In this document: positions 23,340 to 30,406 of the stretch, in pieces | Position numbering within the stretch: the stretch's first letter is position 1 | Layout of the letters: each line of letters opens with the position of its first letter | Origin: a virus | DNA length: 39,381 nucleotides | Direction: 5' to 3' (one strand) | Virus record (IMG/VR): IMGVR_UViG_3300046512_000365 | Coordinates: 1 to 39,381 of that record | The notes under the pieces: model-generated | What the model was told of the DNA's origin: nothing | Seen by the model: only the letters and a program-made list of their open reading frames with translations | Databases searched by the model: none | Translations under genes and position numbers: made by a program

Positions 23340-24113
23340 ATGAATAGCCTCGCCTCCCAGCCACGCCTGGACTTAAACGACGGACCACGCGGCAATGCGC
23401 CGCTCACCAACATGGCCCTTGCCCTGCGCACCATTATGGAATGCGAGGATGCCGGGCCGGACAGTTCGACGCGGATCGGGCTGCTCTATGGCTTTTCCGG
23501 CTACGGGAAGACGGTTTCGGCAGGCTTCGTCGCCGCGCGCACCGGCGCGGCCTACATCGAAGCTAAATCGGTGTGGTCTCAGCGCTCGCTACTGGAGGCG
23601 ATCGCCGAAGAGTTGGGCATTACCCTGCTCGAAAAAACGGCGTCCAGGCTCCTGCGCCAGATCGTGGATCAGCTTAATCATGAGCCACGCCACCTCATCA
23701 TCGACGAGGCCGACCACATCGTAAACAAGCGATCGGTCGAAATCATCCGCGACATTCACGACAGCACCCCGATCGCCATCATGCTGATCGGCGAAGAGGC
23801 GCTGCCCAAAAAGCTGAAAGAGTGGGAGCGGTTTGACAATCGCGTTCTGATAGCCACCGCCGCGCAGCCAGCCTCGATCGAGGACGCCTACAAGCTGCGC
23901 GACCATTACTGCAACCGCGTCCGCGTCGCCGATGACCTGGCCGAGCATTTTCAGCAGGGTTGCAAGGGCATCACCCGCCGTATCGTCACCAATCTGCGCA
24001 CCGCCCAGCGCGCAGCCGCCGAAGAAGGCACGGGCGAAATCGATCGCAAATGGTGGGGCAATCGCCCGATTGCAAACGGCGACGTTCCAGTGCGCCGCCG
24101 CGAGGTGGCGTGA
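23340..24113 (+). CDS. MuB-type AAA+ ATPase (transposition target selector)
   Basis: A 257-residue ATPase with Walker A GFSGYGKT (51-58), Walker B LIIDEAD (119-125) and a later sensor region (LIGEEALPKKLKEW). MuB binds DNA as an ATP-dependent filament, picks the target and activates the transposase. It follows the transposase by 41 bp and precedes a coupled small ORF by a TGATG overlap. The C-terminal third is basic and helical, as in MuB-type/TniB-type proteins. Confidence 0.92.
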   Translation: MNSLASQPRLDLNDGPRGNAPLTNMALALRTIMECEDAGPDSSTRIGLLYGFSGYGKTVSAGFVAARTGAAYIEAKSVWSQRSLLEAIAEELGITLLEKTASRLLRQIVDQLNHEPRHLIIDEADHIVNKRSVEIIRDIHDSTPIAIMLIGEEALPKKLKEWERFDNRVLIATAAQPASIEDAYKLRDHYCNRVRVADDLAEHFQQGCKGITRRIVTNLRTAQRAAAEEGTGEIDRKWWGNRPIANGDVPVRRREVA

Positions 24114-24391
24114 TGGCTGGCATGGACCTTCTGGCAGCAAACTTCGAAACGGATATCGATCCGCGAACCAACGCGCCGCGCATCCGCTTCAATTTCCGCA
24201 ACGGGTGGACCGGTTCGCTCGCGCTGCTGATGATGCGACCGAACGGCATGGATGCGATGCTCGCTTCCGTCGCGGCATGGCCCACGGGGAACATGTCGCA
24301 TGACGTGATTGTGCGTGGTCCTGCCGAAGCCTTCCCCGACGAAGCCATGGCTTGGTTAGATGACGTCCGCTGCTGGGAACCCATGCCGTGA
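24113..24391 (+). CDS. Hypothetical early protein
   Basis: A 92-residue protein starting at the TGATG overlap with the MuB-like gene; the longer reading back to 23960 lies in the ATPase gene. It is a soluble protein with RIRFNFRNGWTGSLALLMM and WLDDVRCWEPMP segments. No family was recognised. It is followed by a GTG-started gene with 4-bp overlap, so it belongs to the early operon. Confidence 0.65.
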   Translation: MAGMDLLAANFETDIDPRTNAPRIRFNFRNGWTGSLALLMMRPNGMDAMLASVAAWPTGNMSHDVIVRGPAEAFPDEAMAWLDDVRCWEPMP

Positions 24392-24996
24392 GCGCCACCG
24401 CAACGCCGCGCATGCGCGATCCCGAACTGGCTGCATGGACGATCCTGCGATTTGCGCAGGCTCCGATCCGGCTTGCCGACATCATACTGGCCAATGACGC
24501 GGGCATGGTCCGCCCCAGTCTGGCCGAAACAATTCATCTGCTCGATCGCTGGCGCGGGGCTGGCCTGATCGACCGGATCGAAAAGCCGGAGTCCTACATC
24601 ATGCATGCAGAGGCGCGGAATTTCCGCGACCCGCCCGCCGTTGGGGAGGCGGCGCGCGCACCCAAACCACGCTCGACGCGCCAGCGCATCTGGTCTGCCG
24701 TGCGCGTCATGAAGCGGTTCGACCTAGTCGAAATCTGCTTTGCCGCCACGGTCGAGAAGCGCGCGGCGCGCCGCGTCCTCAACCAGCTGACGCGCGCTGG
24801 CTATCTGGCCCGCACCGACCGGGCTGGTGACGATCAGCCACGCTGGCGACTGACGCGCCCGTCTGGGCCGCGCCATCCCGATGTCGAATATGTCGGACGC
24901 ACCGTGGTCGCGCTGGTCGATCGCAACAGCGGGGAACGCTTCGCCCTGCTTCCGAACCAAAAAATTTTAGCCGCGGGAGTTAAGCATGTCTCTTAA
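24388..24996 (+). CDS. Hypothetical early protein with winged-helix-like segments
   Basis: A 202-residue protein with a GTG start overlapping the upstream stop. It shows two segments that look like winged helices: one near residues 30-65 (LAETIHLLDRWRGAGLIDRI) and a second at about 95-155 (KRAARRVLNQLTRAGYLARTDRAG), each with the helix-then-basic-wing look of DNA-binding domains. It could be an early regulator or replication helper. No specific family is named; comparable proteins occur after MuB in alphaproteobacterial Mu-like phages. Confidence 0.65.
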   Translation: MSATATPRMRDPELAAWTILRFAQAPIRLADIILANDAGMVRPSLAETIHLLDRWRGAGLIDRIEKPESYIMHAEARNFRDPPAVGEAARAPKPRSTRQRIWSAVRVMKRFDLVEICFAATVEKRAARRVLNQLTRAGYLARTDRAGDDQPRWRLTRPSGPRHPDVEYVGRTVVALVDRNSGERFALLPNQKILAAGVKHVS

Positions 24997-25366
24997 TGCC
25001 TCCAGTACGAATGCAGAACGCGCGGTCGCCGCATGGGGCGATGAAATGCCCGCTTGGGTCCGCCTTCTCGCCAGCGCCTGCGATATCGACAATCAGCGGG
25101 TGGTCGGCGATCGTCTCGGCAAATCGAGCGGCTACATCAGCCGCCTCATCAATCGCAGTTATGCCGGTAGCTATGCCGAGGCCGAACGGCTCGTTCGGGC
25201 GGCCTATGGCGGCGAAGATGTAGAATGCCCGCTGTTCGGCCCAATCCCGCTGTCCAGTTGCATGCGCGCGCGCCGCCGAAAGGGACCGCCGCGCAACCAG
25301 CTTCACCATCAATATGCATCGGCCTGCCCGACTTGCCCAAACAATAGCGACGGAGCGGAGGCATGA
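24986..25366 (+). CDS. HTH protein with Cys-rich C-terminus
   Basis: A 126-residue protein overlapping the gene upstream by 11 bp. Residues 20-65 form a helix-turn-helix-like unit (DNQRVVGDRLGKSSGYISRLINRSY). This is followed by CPLFGPIPLSSC and a basic stretch and, at the end, CPTCP, giving four cysteines that could hold a zinc ion. Proteins with the same HTH plus CPLFG motif are, to my recollection, common in Mu-like phages of alphaproteobacteria and usually annotated as transcriptional regulators. Target unknown. Confidence 0.7.
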   Translation: MSLNASSTNAERAVAAWGDEMPAWVRLLASACDIDNQRVVGDRLGKSSGYISRLINRSYAGSYAEAERLVRAAYGGEDVECPLFGPIPLSSCMRARRRKGPPRNQLHHQYASACPTCPNNSDGAEA

Positions 25367-25518
25367 TTGCGCGCCTCATCGTCACGGCCCGCGCGCTGGT
25401 CTCCGATCGGAACGTCCAAAGCGGACAGGTCGAGATGCGTATCGCGCTGGCGCAGGCCGCCCTGGTCGGCGTCCCAGTCGTGCTGATCGGCCTCGCATTC
25501 ATGGCGGTGCTGCCATGA
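25363..25518 (+). CDS. Small membrane protein
   Basis: A 51-residue ORF, ATGA-coupled to both neighbours. The first 28 residues are amphipathic and basic; residues 29-50 form one membrane helix (AQAALVGVPVVLIGLAFMAVL). No family was recognised. Coupling on both sides and clean coding bias support it as a gene. Confidence 0.6.
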   Translation: MIARLIVTARALVSDRNVQSGQVEMRIALAQAALVGVPVVLIGLAFMAVLP

Positions 25519-25721
25519 AGCCCGGCCCCCACACTGACTACCGGGCGATGTTCGCCGAGCGCGGACATGTGGTCCTCTACCGCCAGACCCAGACCAATCA
25601 CTGCCCCGGTTGCGGCGGCAGCGCATGGCACGTCGGCCGCCAGAGTGCCGAATGCGCGCGATGCGCCACCGCCATTCCCCTGTTTTCGCCGGTCGTAACC
25701 GGCCTCACCAAGGAAGGATAA
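25515..25721 (+). CDS. Small zinc-ribbon-like protein
   Basis: A 68-residue protein starting at the ATGA overlap with the small membrane protein. It contains CPGCGGSAWHVG at about residues 30-41, then CARC at about 52-55, a classic four-cysteine zinc ribbon. It may bind DNA, RNA or a protein partner. Similar single-ribbon proteins are frequent in phage early operons; no specific role is assigned. Confidence 0.65.
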   Translation: MKPGPHTDYRAMFAERGHVVLYRQTQTNHCPGCGGSAWHVGRQSAECARCATAIPLFSPVVTGLTKEG

Positions 25722-25725
25722 GATA

Positions 25726-26289
25726 ATGGCCGTTTCCCGGCGCAAAGCGCCAAAACAAGAAGCCCCGCAGACGATCGAAGAAGCGGTCGCTCTGCTCACT
25801 GAATATCGCGACACCGCCGACAAGCTCGACGAATTGAAGGCGGACGCGGCCAGTTCCATCGCGAAGATCGAGGCTGTCCGCGATGAATTCGCGGCCCCGC
25901 TGGATCAGCGGTTGAAGGACGTGTTCCGCCAATTGCGGGCATGGTGGGGCGTAGCGGCGCCATCCATGACGGAAGGTAAGCGCAAGTCCATCACGCTGGC
26001 AGGCTGCACAATCGGCGAGAGGAAGACGCCGCCGTCGCTCAAGCATGAAGGCTTGAAGGTCGGCGATCTGGTCGAGGAACTGGCGACGCTCGGCATGGAC
26101 GAACTGGTCAAGCTGACCGTGTCCCTGGACAAGCAGGCCTGCATCAAGGCGATCAGCGCCGGTGACCAGCTGGGACAACTCCTGCTCTGGATCGGCGCGC
26201 GCAACCATCAGGCCGAAGAGTTCTTCATCGACCGCCCAGACCGCAAGGATGCGCCGGAGCAGGTGTCGGTCGAGGAGATCGCAGCATGA
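25726..26289 (+). CDS. DUF3164 protein
   Basis: A 187-residue protein of the DUF3164 family, found in Mu-like phages in the early region. It shows the family's charged helical N-terminus and central segment (KRKSITLAGCTIGERKTPPS), followed by helices and a final acidic tail with ERPDRK-like EEFFIDRPDRKD. An AAGGATAAGATA stretch precedes the ATG. The molecular function is unknown to me. It overlaps the next gene by 4 bp. Confidence 0.82.
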   Translation: MAVSRRKAPKQEAPQTIEEAVALLTEYRDTADKLDELKADAASSIAKIEAVRDEFAAPLDQRLKDVFRQLRAWWGVAAPSMTEGKRKSITLAGCTIGERKTPPSLKHEGLKVGDLVEELATLGMDELVKLTVSLDKQACIKAISAGDQLGQLLLWIGARNHQAEEFFIDRPDRKDAPEQVSVEEIAA

Positions 26290-26549
26290 CCCCTGTGATG
26301 TTCGCTCGCCTTCAAGCCGCTTCCGACTTCGTCCTGGCCGAACTGGCAAAGAAGACTTCTCCCAAGGACATCATTGCCGGATTAATCGCCGATCACCGCG
26401 CCTTTTACCGTCGCGGCGATCCCAACACCCTGCGCGTGGCAGGCGTCACGGCCACCTGCACCACCTCTGAAGACCAAGGCCTGCTTCGCTATTGGCAGCG
26501 CAGCGCCACTGTCAAGATCACGACGGAGAACGCCGATGGCCACGCTTAA
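26286..26549 (+). CDS. Hypothetical early protein
   Basis: An 87-residue soluble protein, ATGA-coupled to DUF3164 and overlapping the following zinc-finger gene by 14 bp. It has an N-terminal helix (LQAASDFVLAELAKK) and a C-terminal beta-rich part (TLRVAGVTATCTTSEDQGLLRYW). No family was recognised. Confidence 0.62.
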   Translation: MTPVMFARLQAASDFVLAELAKKTSPKDIIAGLIADHRAFYRRGDPNTLRVAGVTATCTTSEDQGLLRYWQRSATVKITTENADGHA

Positions 26550-26736
26550 CCGCTGCACCTGCGGGCGCATCCCGCACTTTCGCTATCGGCCCACGCGGGA
26601 AGGCACCGTCATCACGACGGTCGCCTGCCCGAACCTTGGATGCGAGGCTCTTGGTCCTTCGGTGGAGGATTTCGAGCGCAATGCCGCCCTTGCCGCCGAC
26701 CAGTGGAACCGCCTAGGCGGGAGGAAGGCTGCATGA
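26536..26736 (+). CDS. Lar-like small zinc-finger protein (possible anti-restriction)
   Basis: A 66-residue protein with two metal-binding pairs, CTCG (about 8-11) and CPNLGC (about 31-36), followed by a helix with NAALAADQWNRLGGRK. A zinc-binding pair, a second Cys pair and a terminal A-xxxWN-R motif is the layout of Lar (restriction-alleviation) family proteins, which modulate type I restriction in lambdoid phages. The match is by pattern, not by alignment, so it is a candidate. It sits in a dense early operon. Confidence 0.55.
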   Translation: MATLNRCTCGRIPHFRYRPTREGTVITTVACPNLGCEALGPSVEDFERNAALAADQWNRLGGRKAA

Positions 26737-26924
26737 CCCGTCTGGAACGTATCGCCGAAATCGAAGGTCTAGCCCGCTCCCGCGCACTGTCCGACACCGA
26801 ACTGGATGAGTTTGCCCGGCTCGAAAAGTGGCGTGAAGTTAGACTGCATCGCCTGCCTGGACGGATTGCGGCCTGCGAGGCGAAGCTGGCGCGCCTGCGC
26901 CAGGACATGGCGGCGCTGCTATGA
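26733..26924 (+). CDS. Small coiled-coil protein
   Basis: A 63-residue highly charged helical protein that starts at the ATGA overlap with the preceding gene; the longer reading to 26640 lies inside that gene. It is nearly all helix (RIAEIEGLARSRALSDTELD, then RIAACEAKLARLRQDMAALL), compatible with a coiled coil. No family was recognised. Confidence 0.6.
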   Translation: MTRLERIAEIEGLARSRALSDTELDEFARLEKWREVRLHRLPGRIAACEAKLARLRQDMAALL

Positions 26925-27118
26925 TCCGCGTCTACATCATTGCGGCCGACACGCCTGAACGGTTGAGCTTCGCCTTCCACCGCAGGCCCGGTGGCCGCGC
27001 TCGCCCGATCGAGGCGCTGCAAGAGATCGTCGAAATTCCTGACCTCGCCAATCCGACGCGCATGCGCGCTTTGGCAACCGAGTTTCACCATCATTTCAAG
27101 GAGAAGGGCCGTGGGTGA
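26921..27118 (+). CDS. Small hypothetical early protein
   Basis: A 65-residue basic protein, ATGA-coupled to the coiled-coil gene and overlapping the next ORF by 8 bp. It has a short N-terminal beta strand (MIRVYIIAAD) and a C-terminal helix (RALATEFHHHFKEK). No family was recognised. Confidence 0.58.
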   Translation: MIRVYIIAADTPERLSFAFHRRPGGRARPIEALQEIVEIPDLANPTRMRALATEFHHHFKEKGRG

Positions 27119-27362
27119 GATACATCATGCCCGTGCCAACGGAATTTTCACTCGTGTTGGCGACGCCGTCGCACCTGATGGACAAACCGGCATCGGTTTC
27201 ACTGTCATCAATGGCACGATCGTAATTTCGATCACGAAAGACGGTGTTGGGTTTGCTGCTGAACTACAGGGCGATGACATCGATATCGCAGGCGGCATGT
27301 TCGCCGACGCGGTCGTCAAAGCCACCTGTCATGACGCCCCCAGCCTGCGGAGCGTCCAATGA
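27111..27362 (+). CDS. Small hypothetical early protein (GTG start)
   Basis: An 83-residue beta-rich protein starting at GTG, with AAGGAGAAGGGCC just upstream as an excellent ribosome-binding site; the GTG lies within the end of the preceding gene. The sequence alternates hydrophobic residues (GIGFTVINGTIVISITKDGVGFAAEL), suggesting a small beta barrel. Overlaps the next ORF by 4 bp. No family was recognised. Confidence 0.55.
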   Translation: MGEIHHARANGIFTRVGDAVAPDGQTGIGFTVINGTIVISITKDGVGFAAELQGDDIDIAGGMFADAVVKATCHDAPSLRSVQ

Positions 27363-27547
27363 GCGACAGCCATATCAGCATCTACGCTGATCGTCGTTTC
27401 GTGAAGGTCAAATCCTTCGCCACGGCCTCCCGCCCGAAGGCGACCAGCGTGAAGGTAGAATTCGAAGTGACCAACAGTTGGGCGCTCGAAGAGCTGATCC
27501 GCTGCCTGCACGCTGCGCAACATCCCAAACAGGACGAAATCCTATGA
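27359..27547 (+). CDS. Small hypothetical early protein
   Basis: A 62-residue protein, ATGA-coupled to both neighbours. It has a basic beta-strand N-terminus (HISIYADRRFVKVKSFATAS) and a helical C-terminus (WALEELIRCLHAAQHP). No family was recognised; it lies directly before the LexA-like DNA-binding gene. Confidence 0.58.
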   Translation: MSDSHISIYADRRFVKVKSFATASRPKATSVKVEFEVTNSWALEELIRCLHAAQHPKQDEIL

Positions 27548-27816
27548 CCCCGGAAATGCGCCGGACCCTGACCATCTATCAGGAGCATTATGCTGCGCAT
27601 GGCGTCGCGCCCACTTTTCGAGAGGTGGCCAAGATAGAAGGCCTCGCTTCAACGCAGAGCGTACATCGCCGCGTGCATGCTCTGGTGGAGGCCGGGCTGC
27701 TGGTGAAAGGCCACGGCCATAGCCGGTCGTTTCTCCCCGCTGGCGTCGATCTGACCAACGTGTCGACCGACCAACTTCGTAGCGAGTTGGAAAAGAGGGA
27801 GGCGCGCCATGGCTGA
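27544..27816 (+). CDS. Stand-alone LexA-type DNA-binding domain
   Basis: A 90-residue protein resembling the N-terminal winged-helix domain of LexA: an opening helix (RRTLTIYQEHYAAHGVAPTFREVAK), the HTH (GLASTQSVHRRVHALVEAGL) and the wing (LVKGHGHSRSFLP). In LexA the matching order is GYPPTRREIA, then S-SAVHEHLKAL and the basic wing. The S24 peptidase domain is absent, so it cannot self-cleave. It overlaps GemA by 8 bp. It may bind host LexA sites constitutively or regulate phage genes; this is inferred from domain content. Confidence 0.78.
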   Translation: MTPEMRRTLTIYQEHYAAHGVAPTFREVAKIEGLASTQSVHRRVHALVEAGLLVKGHGHSRSFLPAGVDLTNVSTDQLRSELEKREARHG

Positions 27817-28513
27817 ACCCCGCCGCGCCCGCGCCGCCAAACCATTCAAGCCGGTCGCCGATCGCGGCGCTGTCCGTCTGATGACGGCCATCCGTGCCGC
27901 CTGTAAGCGACAGGCGATCGACGACGACATGCGCAAGGAGATACAGGCCAGCCTTATCGGCAAGGCCAGCATGTCCGACATGTCCCTTGCCGAACTGGGC
28001 AGGCTGCTTGATCATTTCAACAAAGGCTGGAAAGGCCCAATGGGTCACCGCGCCCATATCGGTAAGATCAAGGCGCTCTGGTGGTCTCTCTACTGGCTGG
28101 GCGCGATCGACGAGCCGGGCGACCGCGCCATCTCCGCATTCGTGGAACGGCAGACGGGCGTATCAACACTCAAGTTCCTCGACCATCGCAAGGCGCATTC
28201 TGTCATCGAAGCGCTTAAAGGGTGGCTGGGGCGTGTCGGCGTTGAGTGGCCAGATGCAGAAAAGATCAGTCGGATAGCAGACTGTACGCCGGGCTTTACC
28301 GATCAGATGGCTGAGCGCCATGCGGTTCTGACGGCGATCGACGCTGAACTGCATCGCGCAGGCGACCTGCGCACCCATTATGCGATCTACCTTCCAGCCG
28401 CCCTCAACCTTGCTCCAAACCATCATTTCTGGTCGGCCGTCGAACTGGATACGGGCATCCGACTGCTTGGCCGCAAGCTGCGCCGCCTGAAGGGCAAGGA
28501 GGCGCACGGATAA
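27809..28513 (+). CDS. gemA: GemA-like regulatory protein (DUF1018)
   Basis: A 234-residue protein with the DUF1018/GemA layout: a basic N-terminus, SDMSLAELGRLLDHFNKGWK (the family's core), then KIKALWWSLYWLGAIDEPGD and later QTGVSTLKFLDHRKAHSVIEALKGWL. In Mu, GemA (gp16) is an early protein that modulates host gene expression and DNA gyrase-related supercoiling. Here it precedes the Mor-like activator directly (1-bp overlap), as in Mu-type phages. Confidence 0.88.
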   Translation: MAEPRRARAAKPFKPVADRGAVRLMTAIRAACKRQAIDDDMRKEIQASLIGKASMSDMSLAELGRLLDHFNKGWKGPMGHRAHIGKIKALWWSLYWLGAIDEPGDRAISAFVERQTGVSTLKFLDHRKAHSVIEALKGWLGRVGVEWPDAEKISRIADCTPGFTDQMAERHAVLTAIDAELHRAGDLRTHYAIYLPAALNLAPNHHFWSAVELDTGIRLLGRKLRRLKGKEAHG

Positions 28514-28989
28514 TGGCTCGCCACTTCACGATGCGCCCGGAACAACTGCCCATTCCTGAGGATACGAAGCCGCATGCCAGCTGGCCCCCGCTCATGCTCG
28601 ATATGGCGGCGCATATCGGTGCATATGCTACTCTGTGCATCGTGGACGCCTTTGCAGGCCAGTATATCTATATTCCGGTGGATGCCTCGCGCAGCCCGTT
28701 TGAGGACATCATCGGCCGGGAGAAGGCCGCAGTCCTGGCCCATGTCTATGGTCGGGAACGCCTTCCCATCCCAACAGGACGACATGCCCTATCCCGCGCG
28801 CGTCGCGCTGGCGTCATCGCCCTGGTGCGCGCCAATCGTATGACAGTCAGCGAAGCGGCCGCGCGCCTGCGCACACCTGTTCGGCATCTATCGACCTTGA
28901 TTAATCAGACCGACGAAGGCACAGATGCCGAACCAGCAATTCTTCTCCAGCGCACTCGCGATGCGCGACAGTTAGATATGTTTGATTGA
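28513..28989 (+). CDS. Mor/C-family late transcription activator
   Basis: A 158-residue protein of the Mor transcription activator family. The N-terminal dimerisation half has DMAAHIGAYATLCIVDAFAGQYIYIP (about 30-55), the family's signature; the C-terminal half has a helix-turn-helix (ANRMTVSEAAARLRTPVRHLSTLIN, about 108-132). Mu has two members, Mor and C, acting in sequence; I see only this one here, at the end of the early operon, so it probably activates all late promoters directly. The palindromes at 29928, 18808 and 1193 are its candidate sites. Confidence 0.9.
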   Translation: MARHFTMRPEQLPIPEDTKPHASWPPLMLDMAAHIGAYATLCIVDAFAGQYIYIPVDASRSPFEDIIGREKAAVLAHVYGRERLPIPTGRHALSRARRAGVIALVRANRMTVSEAAARLRTPVRHLSTLINQTDEGTDAEPAILLQRTRDARQLDMFD

Positions 28990-29025
28990 CATCGCGGGGC
29001 CGTACTATTCAACTTGGCACCCGAA

Positions 29026-29856
29026 CTATCCATGCCCGGCCTTCAAAGCAGCATCGAGATTCTCAAATAGTTTGACTTTGGCATGTCGCTTTAGGCTTTT
29101 AAGACTGCCTGCAACTGCTTCAGCTACTGCACGATTGATAATGATAAACGGCGGCCAATTTATGACAGGGAGCTTTGTGGGAATAAGCTGAATGAAACCA
29201 GGTACAGCGTCTAACGAGAGATCCACCTCTCCTTTAATACAAAGCGCAAATATAAAGACACCTCCAAATCCGATCGCAAAAGTCTTTACATTTTTGCCGC
29301 CAACATGGTTGGCAATTTGACTTTTCATGGAAGCCTCAGCGAATTGCGTCTGATAATAAGAATGAACCATGATATCGTCACAAAACGCCATAACGAGTTG
29401 GATACCAGCTGGAATGGTACGGTTCGCATAAAAAGCTGAGCGCTCTTCGGGGGTGAAGATCGGTTCTGAATTAGTCCAATCCAGAACCATGATCTTAAAT
29501 ACAAGATATTCGGCAAGAAGCGTTTGATCCGCAGGTTTAAGCGCAACATGACTGCCAGTCATCATACTGCCAAAGATCGACTTAATTTTTACCTCATACG
29601 AACTCATCCAGCCACTGTTGCACGTTCGACAAACGCGCTTGATCGAGACTTTTGCCACTGATCCTTGGCGGTGACGTTCTGCTGTCCGTGACATGATCGC
29701 TTTCGTCACAGGCGCGTCAAATGTAAGCTGGATGTGACGCGGAAATTTTGGCATCAGGTCGTGCGACCATTTTGGCCACACATGCTCACCGCTATTGGCG
29801 GATGAGCCGCAAAAAATGCACAACTTCTGGCCATGTTTGAAAGCCGGTTTCGCCAA
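29026..29856 (-). CDS. HNH-like zinc-binding cargo protein (moron)
   Basis: A 276-residue protein with a compact N-terminal metal-binding core: CIFCG (13-17), then GEHVWPKW about 8 residues later, then C-TCNSGWMSSYE. This is the CxxC ... EHxxPKW ... CxxCN order of HNH-type zinc proteins. The remaining 180 residues form an alpha/beta domain unknown to me. The start is TTG with an excellent GGAGGAG 6 nt upstream. It is AT-rich compared with the phage genes and lies on the opposite strand between the activator and the right late operon, a typical moron site. A superinfection-defence role is possible but not shown. Confidence 0.75.
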   Translation of the reverse strand: MAKPAFKHGQKLCIFCGSSANSGEHVWPKWSHDLMPKFPRHIQLTFDAPVTKAIMSRTAERHRQGSVAKVSIKRVCRTCNSGWMSSYEVKIKSIFGSMMTGSHVALKPADQTLLAEYLVFKIMVLDWTNSEPIFTPEERSAFYANRTIPAGIQLVMAFCDDIMVHSYYQTQFAEASMKSQIANHVGGKNVKTFAIGFGGVFIFALCIKGEVDLSLDAVPGFIQLIPTKLPVINWPPFIIINRAVAEAVAGSLKSLKRHAKVKLFENLDAALKAGHG

Positions 29857-29894
29857 CTTGCACTCCTCCGCTTCCTCTTTAGAACTAAGCGTAG

Positions 29895-29912
29895 CCTACA
29901 TGAGTGTGTAGG
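29895..29912. other. Short hairpin upstream of the cargo gene
   Basis: CCTACA-TGAGTG-TGTAGG is a perfect 6-bp stem with a 6-base loop. It lies 39 bp ahead of the cargo-gene TTG and 15 bp before the late-activator dyad. No T-run follows on either strand, so it is not a typical terminator; it may be an operator for the cargo gene. Besides this and the dyad, the interval 29857-30049 holds no clear gene other than a possible 14-codon leader. Confidence 0.35.
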
Positions 29913-29927
29913 ATATCTCTAAACCAA

Positions 29928-29945
29928 GTATCCGGTGTCGGATAC
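29928..29945 (+). promoter_or_regulatory. Putative late-activator dyad upstream of the right late operon
   Basis: A perfect inverted repeat, GTATCCG-GTGT-CGGATAC, 7 bp on each side of a 4-bp spacer. It lies in the divergent gap between the cargo gene and the terminase/portal operon, 104 nt ahead of the first gene. The gene-proximal half CGGATAC also occurs, with the same spacer length, before the protease operon and the lysis genes. TAGTAC follows closely, also echoing TAGTTC after the lysis site. Confidence 0.65.
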
Positions 29946-30012
29946 CACTAGTACGCGCGCGCGAGCCCCACTGTGGACCAGCCTTAAATAGCTGTTTTCC
30001 TCGGGGGTTATC

Positions 30013-30057
30013 GTGTCCGTTCGTCTTCATACCCAGCCGGGCGCGACCAATGCCTAG
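30013..30057 (+). CDS. Possible 14-codon leader ORF
   Basis: GTG preceded by CGGGGG with 5-nt spacing opens a 14-codon frame ending in TAG at 30055-30057, which overlaps the DUF2730 start (ATG at 30050). The overlap could couple translation. The peptide is basic with no known motif. It may be only a chance ORF. Confidence 0.25.
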   Translation: MSVRLHTQPGATNA

Positions 30058-30406
30058 CTGGGCCAGCATCATCATCGATCTGTGGCCGATTGCGTCCACC
30101 ATCACCCCCCTTATCCTGCTCGCCGGGTTCTTCTGGCTGCGTACGAAGTTCCCCTTGAAGGAGGATTTCGATAAGCTCGTCGGTATCGTCGACAAGATGG
30201 GCGACGAACAGATCGCCTGCTCGGCCCGTCTTACGGCTGTAGAAAAAGACCAGATCAGCGAGCCGACGCGCGTCCAGCTTATGGCGGGAATGAACGTGCT
30301 GTCCGGCAAGGTAAGTCGCATCGAAGGCCAGACGGAAGGCTTACAAACCCAGCTATCGACGGCCAACGACTATCTTCAGATCATCGTCGAGCGAGGTATC
30401 AAATGA
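30050..30406 (+). CDS. DUF2730 membrane-anchored phage protein
   Basis: A 118-residue protein with one N-terminal transmembrane helix (about residues 8-29: LWPIASTITPLILLAGFFWL) and a long helical, coiled-coil-like C-terminus (LVGIVDKMGDEQIACSARLTAVEKDQ and later LSGKVSRIEGQTEGLQTQL). This is the DUF2730 layout found near the start of the late region in Mu-like phages. Its role is unknown; an envelope-anchored lysis or assembly factor is plausible. It overlaps the next gene by 4 bp. Confidence 0.78.
   Translation: MPSWASIIIDLWPIASTITPLILLAGFFWLRTKFPLKEDFDKLVGIVDKMGDEQIACSARLTAVEKDQISEPTRVQLMAGMNVLSGKVSRIEGQTEGLQTQLSTANDYLQIIVERGIK

Noticed and set aside
29895-29912. Hairpin as a transcription terminator
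   Set aside because: The stem has only 6 bp with no T-run on either side, so terminator function is not supported.
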